In this document: positions 1-9,900 of the stretch, in pieces
Layout of the letters: every line of letters begins with the position of its first letter
How positions within the stretch are numbered: the first letter of the stretch is position 1
NCBI RefSeq assembly: GCF_021018895.1
Contig: NC_079386.1
Span: 14,783,552 to 14,847,551 of the forward strand
From: Seriola aureovittata
Taxonomy: Eukaryota > Chordata > Actinopteri > Carangiformes > Carangidae
DNA length: 64,000 bases
Reading direction: 5' to 3'
Notes under the pieces: model-generated
Told to the model about the DNA's origin: nothing
Seen by the model: only the letters and a program-made list of their open reading frames with translations
The model's database searches: none
Program-made: the position numbers and the translations under genes

Positions 1-99
1 TTACCGCTCACGCCGACAACAGAGTCAACTCGCCCGGCTGAAAAACGCGGCTAACTCAGCGGCTTGCATCTTCCAACAGAGCTACTTTCTCCGCGTTCA

Positions 100-255
<156 letters not shown>

Positions 256-269
256 TCAGCAGGCCGGAG

Positions 270-377
270 GATGAGGATGATGATGATGATGATGATGATC
301 CGTGTCAACTAACAACAACGCACTTTCTTTCCACGCCTGCCGAGACACCACTGCGAGATGCTGCTGCTGCTGCTGCT
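270..377. repeat. trinucleotide runs in the supt16h leader
   Basis: A GAT/ATG run at about 270-299 and a CTG run at about 358-377 (CAG on the gene strand) lie just upstream of the supt16h start codon, probably in its 5' UTR or proximal promoter. They are short and not obviously expanded. The sequence from there to about 850 shows no recognisable element. Confidence 0.6.
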
Positions 378-854
378 CTTGTAATTTCACTACAGAGGCC
401 TCTTCCACTGAGGAGCCATGTAAAACAAACCGCGCACTAACCTAAATAACCACCCACCCGGTTAAAATACACGAAAATTATTAAAAGGCAATATAATTTC
501 TCCCTTTTCTTCGCCACTCACGACCACGCACACACCAATCTGGTATAATTAAGACCTCGGACCCCCCCTCCTCTCCTTCCTCCTGTGCCTCTTTTTCCTC
601 TCCCTCCCCCTCCGGCTCCTCACATATCAGCTTTTATAATAAACAAACGTTATTCAAACCCATTATGACCTAACTCAACCATGGTGCTCGAGTCTATCTA
701 AAACGTTTTACGACAAAAAATAAAAACAGATGTCTAAACGCTTCATGGTGAATTCCTTTACCTCTTATTTATTACTTTGTAATTGTATTTAATGGTTTAT
801 GGCGCATTTGAATGTAATTTGTAGCAACAGCGCCTCCTGTCTTGTGTTGCCCAC

Positions 855-930
855 GCTGCTTTTTCCCGCCATGGTGGGTTTTCCCGCCATCGTCATCAAA
901 CACTCCTATTGACGTCAATCTCGCGATAAA
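855..930. promoter_or_regulatory. promoter-like motif cluster upstream of supt16h
   Basis: Two direct copies of TTTTCCCGCCAT (861-872 and 879-890) combine an E2F-type TTTCCCGC with a YY1-type GCCAT. They are followed by a perfect CRE palindrome TGACGTCA (910-917) and TCTCGCGA (919-926), the core of a motif common in vertebrate housekeeping promoters. The cluster is about 650-700 bp upstream of the supt16h ATG. It could be its core promoter, if a 5' UTR intron or long leader exists, or a divergent promoter. No TATA box was seen. Confidence 0.45.
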
Positions 931-996
931 AACTGCATTGAAGGTACCACCTGCATGAAACTACTTTTTCTGCCTGTTTGTGACACTTTTTTGATC

Positions 997-998
<2 letters not shown>

Positions 999-1041
<43 letters not shown>
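999..1041. repeat. (AT)n microsatellite
   Basis: An uninterrupted TA dinucleotide run passes into TGTGTG and further short TATA runs up to about 1080, where it abuts the hAT-like element. Confidence 0.9.
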
Positions 1042-1048
<7 letters not shown>

Positions 1049-1080
1049 AACATTATATACAGTATATATATGTATATATA

Positions 1081-2149
1081 CAGTAGTGGAGAAAGTATTT
1101 AGATCCTTTACTTAAGTAAAAGTATCAATACCAGTGTGAAAATACTACATTACATGTAAAAGTCCTGCATTTTAAGTTTTACGTAGGTAAAAGTACCTAC
1201 CTATAGTATTATCAGGAAAAAAATATATATATGTAGAAATATATATATATATATATCAAAACTATTTGTCAGTGTTGTAATACATGAATTAATATTGAAC
1301 TTTGCAGCATTTTAACATTAGCTGATGAAGGTGGAGCTGATTTGTTAACTGTGAACATCATATTGTGTTTATTCCCTGAAATAAAAACTGCCAGTCTAGC
1401 TCGGTTATTTCAGCTTGTTTCCAACAGAAATTCAAGAACATTTTGGAACAATTTAGAAATGAGTGTGACCCCTAACTCTTACCCTTCAAAGTAAGATTAA
1501 TACAAGGAAATAAGTGAGCACTGCTTTAGAATCAAGAAAATATCATCTTATTCTATTTTATAATTCATCCATGCATCACCTGTGCAAAACTTCCATTTTA
1601 AGCAGCATTTTAATGCTGGCCCATCAAGGTAGAGCCCATTTTATAATATTGTGTTTATTCCTTGAAATAAGTGAAAATAAATCTGCCAGTGTAGTTCAAC
1701 AATTTCAACTGGATCAGTTTGTTTCTGGAACATTTTGGAAATTAGTGTGAGAATAGTCAGAGACAGAATAAGGGATCCCTGCTTCACAATCAAGAAAGAA
1801 TGTGACCTTGCTCTATGAATTTCAAAACTATTACAATGATTGAAAACAGTGTGGCATTATCGCATCCAATATCAGTATTTTTTTTTTTTTTACCTGTTCT
1901 AAGAAAATAAGACTTTCAGGACTCAATAACAGACACAAATCACTTGATAAAATAAAGATTTGTGCAATGTGTGCAGAAGTAATAATCTACAAAAGTAACC
2001 TGAGATATCAGATAAATGCAGCGAAGTATGAGGTAAAATATTTCTCTCTGGAATGTAGTAGTAAAGAAAATGGAAATGCTAAAGTAATGTGAAAGTACAC
2101 AAATTGTACTAAAGGTAAGTAAAGGCACTTAGGTACTTTCCATCACTTG
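1081..2149. mobile_element. hAT-like non-autonomous element (about 1.07 kb)
   Basis: The ends are imperfect terminal inverted repeats. The left end starts CAGTAGTGGAGAAAGTATTT and the right end, reverse complemented, starts CAAGTGATGGAAAGTACCTA. The left end matches a very common teleost element pattern (AGTGG.GAA.AAGTA.TTAGATCCTTTACTTAAGTAAAAGTA) that I recognise from memory. There is no transposase reading frame. The interior holds two diverged copies of a roughly 300-bp segment (about 1300-1480 and 1600-1760, both containing ATTGTGTTTATTCC.TGAAATAA). No clean 8-bp target duplication could be made out next to the AT repeat. Confidence 0.6.
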
Positions 2150-2558
2150 TAAATTTACAGGTAAAAAGTCTTATTGGTTTCACAAAAGAAGCCAAACAGT
2201 ACATTCACTCAATGTGTTTTTGTGAATACAAAAGTTTGTAAAGACTTAAATTTTTGTTCTTTATGTAAACCTCCACCCCAACCTTGTTCAAATTTCTTAT
2301 GCATGTCACATTGTGTAATTTGTACCCGTTTGTTTATGTAATTAAAGAATAAAAAAAATATATATTCAATGGCAAAACAGCTGGCTTATTCCATTTTGGC
2401 TTCTAAACAAATTCAAAGAAAAATTTATTTAAAAAAAATGTTCTGAAAAAAAAAGAAAAAGAAATCAAGGTATCACCTGCAAGATTAAACAAATGCCACC
2501 TCAGGTGTCTGTGAGGCCAAACTGTGGATCACCAAATGTATATTAAAACATAAAATAT
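2150..2558. other. AT-rich spacer between supt16h and tox4
   Basis: AT-rich sequence with A-runs. No coding exon, RNA gene or recognised repeat was seen. Confidence 0.5.
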
Positions 2559-3937
2559 TTTATTTCACCGTTAAAAACATTTCCAGGATATCTACAATAA
2601 ACCAGACCGATCACTGCATCATTTCATCTGATTGGGAACAGTTTTTTTTTTTTTTTTTTTTAATTAACTCTCCCTTCTTTGATTATTTAACAGACCTGAA
2701 AGCAATTCCTTAAATGAAACACTGTCACGTTAAAAATTAAAGCTTTTTTATACTGTATTCCCTTTCCCCTTACAGTAAATAGTGTTGTCAGAGCTGGTGT
2801 GTTTATTTCATTCCAATATTGTGTTTTTTTTTTTCTTTCCTCAAACAAATTTTCACCACAAATGTTCCTCGTAAAACAAAATACGCACCACATTTCTAAA
2901 AAGCTCTTATGTCACCAGGTATTTCAGCAGGAGAAGAGAACAGAAAACCTTAGAGCTATTTTTTTTTTCCTGAATCTTAGCACCTGTTTTCAAAGTTTTA
3001 AGTAAAATCCTTTGAGTTATAGTAGGTTTCCCCCGCCCCCCCCTCCCAAACAGTGGCTTTTAAAGGTGACAAACAGCATTAGGTTATTGGCAGGTTCATT
3101 TCCACCTCATCTCAAAATGGCTTCTTAAACATTTCAACCTTTTGTACGACTCCAATTTAGCTTTAAGACTGTTTGTGCTTTGCCCACTTGTTGGTCATCT
3201 AAATCTCTAAAGTAGCCACTGGCCTGTCTACGCCGAAGCACCCACACAGCACTGATGAACTCAAAAAAAAAAAAAAAAAAAAGAAGAAGAAGAATAAAAA
3301 AAAGAAAAAGAAAATCACCTCTCTGATTTCATTCACATTGATCAATCCTCAGTGTAACAGTAAAGGGAAGCGCATACACGTTTGAAGTGGAGTTTTGTTG
3401 AAATGAATACATCTGCAAGATCATGATTTCCTTCCTGCACTTTTTTTTTTCTTTCTTTCCAAAATAATTAAAAACACCATAAGTACATATAAAATGTTCT
3501 ATCTTTTTTCTTTTTATCAAGTCCATTTTTTTATATTCACAATAATCAACAGGAAAGTCTGGAGCAGCTGAACCAAGTCTTTAGTTTCTTCCTCTGATTT
3601 CTTCCGTGTTATCATTATTATTATTATTAATCCATTCATGTTGTTATGAGCTGTCATTCTCACTGCAGTATTTGCAAATAATTTTTTTTTTTCCTGTGCA
3701 GGATGACAGAGCCACGGGAAAGTACATTATAGCGCTTTTAAATACTCTCCTTTTGACTGTCTGCCCATCTGACAAGACATGAAACAAACCAGTATGTGCC
3801 GATACCTGAGCCCAGTCTGGCTTTTATCCATCCATCCATTCATTCATTCATTCCTTCCTCTCTTCATTTGCATTTCATGTGTTATCTTTGTCCTTTTCTC
3901 TCCGTGTAGCACTCCTCCTGTCAGACGTGTCCCTTCC
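2559..3937 (-). other. tox4: tox4 3' UTR and candidate poly(A) signals
   Basis: Downstream of the tox4 stop codon the minus strand carries AATAAA at 2802-2807 and at 2559-2564, which would give a 3' UTR of about 1.1-1.4 kb. The interval has several long homopolymer runs (for example near 2641, 3265 and 3685) and no coding potential. Where the transcript really ends cannot be decided from sequence alone. Confidence 0.45.
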
Positions 3938-6900
3938 CTATGTGACGGTGGTGGAGTTCTGCCCTCGGATCGCACACCAGGCCATGAACACGTCTCTGTG
4001 GAGGAGGGGTAAAGGAAATTGTTACGCAGGGCTCAATACCTGCACTTAAAATTTAAATGCACATGTCCTTACCTGTGTGTTGGCACTGAGCACATAAGTA
4101 ACATCATTTTTGATTGTTGTTTTGATCATATTCAACAGAAACCGATTATTCACCTACTTGTATATACAGTCTTCAGAGTAGGAAGGGGGTTTAAATGCTG
4201 GTGTACTCATTTCTGTGCTGGCTAAGTGGCTGAGGATGAGAACAATTTCACACAGGTAACGTCCTGATCCAGTCCAAACAGCCAGACACCAGATTTTCAC
4301 TTTTATCATTTATCTACTACTACATAACCAGAGTTGATAATGCACCTGCACACGCGGCACAGAGTGGTCAGACACCTGTACCAGGCGTTTACATGCCACA
4401 GAGTACTTCCTGGTTTCAGAAACCTGGACAAGTCCTCTTCTTGGTTCTGCGATACCTGAAGATTAAATCCCAGACACGACCAAGATACTTCAAAAACCCG
4501 AGCATGTTCGAGACGCTGGTGCCCATGTAAACACACTCATTAGCTCCGTCTATGCGTACAACATTGATGAAAATATTAGCTGTGATGCGTTTGTTTATAG
4601 CACGATCAAAGTTTTCTGCCTTGTGACTTTAGGTCTGACTTCATGCACAACAGCTTCACTTATAAACCTTTTTTTGCCTATAATCTGATAGTTGCAGTGA
4701 GAGAGAGAGACAAGGAAGTCAGGGAGAGAAATAGGGGATGATGTGCAACAAAGTGCCAAGGGTCGGATACAAACCCAGGCCGCTGCCGTTAGGACTACTC
4801 CTGCTAAAAACTTATCAGAGGCCTTTAAAGAAATAGTTTGACATTTTAGAAAATACTCTCATTTTCTTTCTTGCTGAAAATGGAGCCAGTCTTGCAGGTT
4901 CCAGACTTTATGCTAAGCTAAGCAACTGTTGGCTGTAGCTTCATCACGCACAGCTATGAGAGTGGTCGAAATGTCACACTTCACCAGACTGTTGCTCTGA
5001 GCCGTGAAGTAAACAGTATACATACCTGCAGTGCGTGGCCACACACTCGTTGCTACAGTACTCCTTGTCCCAGTCTTTGCTCTCCACGGCGGGGTTGGTG
5101 CAGCCGGCACGCACACAGATGTTTGGACTGGAGGCCGGGGTCACGCTCGGGCCGGGGGCGACAGTCACCTCCACTTCCATCTGAGAGACAAAACAAAACA
5201 GATGTTGTTTCTTCCGTAGCGATGATGTGATGATGATGATGAAGGAATCTCTGCAGACACCGGCTCAGTTGTATATAAAAAGGTTTATTACAGAAAGGCG
5301 CAGCATCATTTGACAAGCATCAAAACTGCCTGTGAGAGGACCCAAAGCCAAAAAGGATCTTCTCCTGTTTTTCCCCAAAGCCAGACAATTTATAGGCTGA
5401 ATAACTTCTAGATACATATTCATGACCCAGCTGATTCCTAATAACCTACAGAAGCCCAGAGCTAACATTTATGTCCAAATATGGCCATTCTATACAAAAG
5501 TAAAACATACCGTAAATTTTGTTATGAAAAACAAAAGTCAGCTCTTAGGAATGTTTTGGAGACAGGAACTGAGGGGGTGCTCACCCTCTTCTGGCGCCTG
5601 ACCTAGGAGACCCTAGGGTCTCCTCCTAAAACACTCCTATCCTTGACTCACAAAACAGCTAAGACACCACACAGACTTAGTCTTAAGGTTGTTCTCCAAC
5701 CGTGTGCTTATCACTTAGTGTAGTTTGCTGAGCTTACCCCTTCTTCTGCCTCTGCCACTTCCTCTCCGCCCGTCACCACAGCAGCCGACTGTCCCACCTC
5801 CACCGTCAGAGCAGAGGAAGAGGACCCCGACGTAGGCGTCTCACCGGACGACGTCACAATTATCGGCGTACTTGAATCCGACTGGCGCGATGACGGGACA
5901 ACCTTAATCTGCAGTGGAGGAGGAGCCGTGGCGGCAGCTGCGCCTCCGCCTCGGGGTTTGGCCTGCAGAGGCGGAGGAGCCTGGGCGTGTACCATCTGCT
6001 GCAGCCGAGGTGGCGGAGGGGTGCTCTGCATCTGCTGCAGCGGAGGCGGCTGCCGCGACGAAGATGCCGGCGTCGCCGTGACTGATACACCACCTGAGGG
6101 CAGCTGCGTCTGTTTGATGATGATCTTTGTGACGGTGGGGGGGTTCGGGGCGGTGGCGGCAGGCGGAGGTTGGGGTTTGATGGCGCCGGTGCGGGAGCGC
6201 GTGGTGACCTGGGGCAGGTCCAGGATGATGTTGGAGGTACAGATGTTGGTGATGGTGTTCTCCTCTGGATTGTAATGCTGGGACCTGGTGGCGCGAGTGG
6301 CTGAGGTGGAAGGGGAAGGCGTGGCTGTGATCGCAGGAGCTGGGGCCGGAGGTGGAGGCGACGGGGAAGTGTCCATGACTTCAATGGGAGCCTGAAGAGG
6401 AGAGGTTAAATGAACAAACACAGGAAGAGAACATGTTAGAGCATCTGATACGATATGGAATATAATTAAACCCTTAATGAAGGTTAGAGCAGGAGTGGAA
6501 TCGAACTAAGTATTGTATTTAGTTAAAAGCTTGAGATACTTGTACGTTACTTGAGTATTTCTATTTTATGTTACGTTAAACTTCTACTCTGCTACATTTC
6601 AGAGGCAGATGTTGCACTTTTTAGTCCACTACATTTATTTGAAGATTATAGTTACTGCTTACTTTCCAGATTCAGATTGTTAATGGATTAAAATACCCAG
6701 CAGTAGTACTTTTGGTACTTTAAGTATTGTAGTTTCTTCCATAGCGATGATGTGAAGATGATGAAGGAATCTCCGCCAGACACCGGCTCAGTTGTATATA
6801 AATAGGTTTATCACAAGAAAGCACAGCATCTTTTAACAAGCATCAAAACTGCCTGTGAGAGGATCCAAAGCCAAAAAGGATCTCCTCCCGTTTCTCCCCA

Positions 6901-9900
6901 AAACCAAACAATTTATAGGCTGAGTAACCTCTAAATACATATTCATGACATAGCTAATTCCTAATAACCTATAGAGGCCCAGAGCCAACATTTATGCCCA
7001 AACATGGTCAGTCTACATGAAGATAAAAGATAGCATAAATCTCTTTATTTAAAACAGATGTCAGCTTTAGGAATGTCTAAAAGAAAGGAAAGGAATGGAT
7101 GCTCATCCCACTTCTGACACCTGACCTTTCACCTAGTGTCCTCCTAAAAACCCTCCTATCCTTAACTCACATAGCAGCTGGGACACAACAGTATATTTTT
7201 ATGCTAATACTTGTGTACTTTTACTTTCACAATGTGTTTCTACACTGTGGTGTCTGAGTATTTTTTCAAGCACTTATAGAAGCAAGTTTTACGGATCCTC
7301 ACACACCACACATGCATTGCTGGATTTATGACGATTTGGAATAATACCAGATATATTTACATAGGTTTGCAGCTCATAAAATTTTTTGCTTATTTTTTCA
7401 GGTTCTGAACCCATTACTGGGCAATTTTAAGCTGAAGGAGAATCTTGTAGCTAGACAGAAATAGAAACTGAAAATGATATTATGGCATAACCTAGACGAC
7501 AGCAATTCTTAGCGTTTGTCAGCAAGAGTGCAACTCACCAGTGTGTGGTTGATATTCAGAATCAGAAAACACTCACCTGAGAAATCTGGCTAGCTCTGTA
7601 CTCTGCCAGTGCCTTCAAGTAATCCTTCTTTGCCGCTTCGTTTTTCCTCTTGTAAACCTTTAAAAAAAAAAAAGGGAAAATTAATCACTGATATTAGTAT
7701 TATATTTAAATCTCACCACACGTTATGGAGCCCGTGTCTGGTTTCATACAGCTGACTAATGAGCGAGGATACGTTTACTTCACTTCAAGATGAACTCAGT
7801 CGACCTGGGTCACATTAAGCACATGATCAGTTCACCGACTAAAAAGATGAACTGATGGATAAATGACTGAACTATAAGCACATTTTAAATACATTTAGTT
7901 TAAATACCTGTTTCTGCTCTTCCCCCAGACTGTCCCACATGGAGGCCACTATCTTAGAAACTTCTCCAAACGTAGCGTTGGGATTTTGTCCCTTAATAGC
8001 TGCCTGTGTGTCCCTGAAGAACAACGCGTAGGCCGACACGGGTTTCTGAGGCTCGTTGGGGTCCTTCTTCTTCTTCCCCTTCTTCCCTCCTCCTGCTCCT
8101 CCTTTCCGTCCAACAGCTGGAGAGACGCTGGAGGTCGGGGCGGAGAGCGGGGAATCGGACAGAGAGGGATCGAGGGAGATGACTCCGGGAGAGACGGCCA
8201 GAGAGACTGGAGATTCAACCAGGACACTCTGAATATGAGGAAAGAGAACAATGGACATTAGAATAACTTCCAGGAAACGCTGTATATAGTGAAACATTTT
8301 ATTAACCTTAAATTGTTCCACAATAACATTTAGACTGATTATCACTTCAGATTTGTCTATTTTTATACTCTTATTTGTCTAGTATTTTGGGGTCCTGGAA
8401 GCTTTATGCTTTCTTAAATTGACAAAATGAGAGGTCAGACTTATGGCTGAGATTGTGCTGAGGAAAAAAAGACCATGGCTGTGGAGTAAGGACATGCATG
8501 CAGAGAAAGTCAACCAAAACAAACCTGGAATTCAAAGGGTTAAAGCACAAAAAAAGACTACCATGACAAAAGAGACTTCCATAAGTGCTTGATGTGTAAA
8601 TAAGGAGCTAATGGTGATGATGTGTCAATGTTGTGTTCACGGCTTGTTTCCACTGCCCCGAAGTGGCCAAACTAATTATTGCAGATTTAAAACAACTGAA
8701 AACGGCTTCGACCCTGAGATCTTTTTCAAATCAAAATTATAAAAAAAAATATAAATATCTGATGTAAAGTTATAACAAACACTCTTGCAAGAGTTACATT
8801 GGAAAACTTCCATCTACATCAACCAATCCGCTTCATTAGGACTGTGTGGGTGCAGTCTGATCAGAGTTGTTGATAACGGCGTCCTCCAGGCAACAGCAGC
8901 TATGAACCAAACAACTATTAGGCAGAATATGAGTCACATTGTTATTTTCTGGTGTGTGGAAATACCGGACAGAGCCCTGCCCACTTCAAACCACAGAGAA
9001 GAGAAACACCCCAACTTCCATGTGAAGTAACCTGTATAGTTCAAACTCTAGCAAATAACAGTGTGTTCCTGTAAGACTCACCCTTCTAAAATCATCCATG
9101 TCATCGTCCTGGAGTGAGCTGGTGGGCGACGCCGTGGCCGACAGAGGGTGTTCAGGTGACTGGGGCCGTTGTAATATGTTGCCGCCCCCCAATCCGAGCC
9201 CCAGCTGAGCACTGAGCTCTGACTGGTCGATAGTGGTCAGCTGGTTGGACCCCAGCAAGCCCTGGCTCATATCGCCTAGCGGGACATCGATTGTTACTGG
9301 AGACGAGCTGCTGAACTGGGAACCGATGGGATGGCCGAGATCCTGTGTTGGGGGTGGGGGGGGCAGGAGCAGAGCGTGTGAGTTAATTAAATTGGTGTTT
9401 AACGGTGAGATAATTTCAGACCGTTAAAACGTCCCGTACTCACTCACCATTCCCAGTGACGACCCCAGCAGAGTACTTCCTCCCGACTGGTTCATGACCC
9501 CCAGACTGAGGTGCTCCAGTCCCTGTGAGGGGGCGTTCACAAAAGTGGAGGCAAAAGAGGGGTCGTCCCCTTCGACCACGGCGCTCCCGGGTACCACCAC
9601 GCTGTCGGAGGGACCAGTGTCCGACAGTTCCCCGAAATGGGACACCACATCTGACACTGTGAGGGTCGAGTCTGGGTCCAAAGAGATGGGAGGGATCTCA
9701 AACTCCTCATCGCCAAGGCTGGGAGTGTGGAAGGTCTGGAGGGGAGAAAAGAGAAGTGGAGAGAGAAAGCGATGAAGTTAAAAGGAGGATGAAAGGAACG
9801 GCAAGGATGGAAGAGGACAAGATAAAACAAGTTTGTGAAAAATAGGGGTGAGAATGAAAGTAAGAGAGCCACAAGGAAGTTGGGAGAAGAATACTGTCAG

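Noticed and set aside
5928..6275. A 115-codon open frame on the plus strand rich in Gly, Ala and Cys
   Set aside because: It is the antisense of tox4 exon 7, a GC-rich Pro/Ala/Gln-coding exon in which antisense frames stay open by composition.
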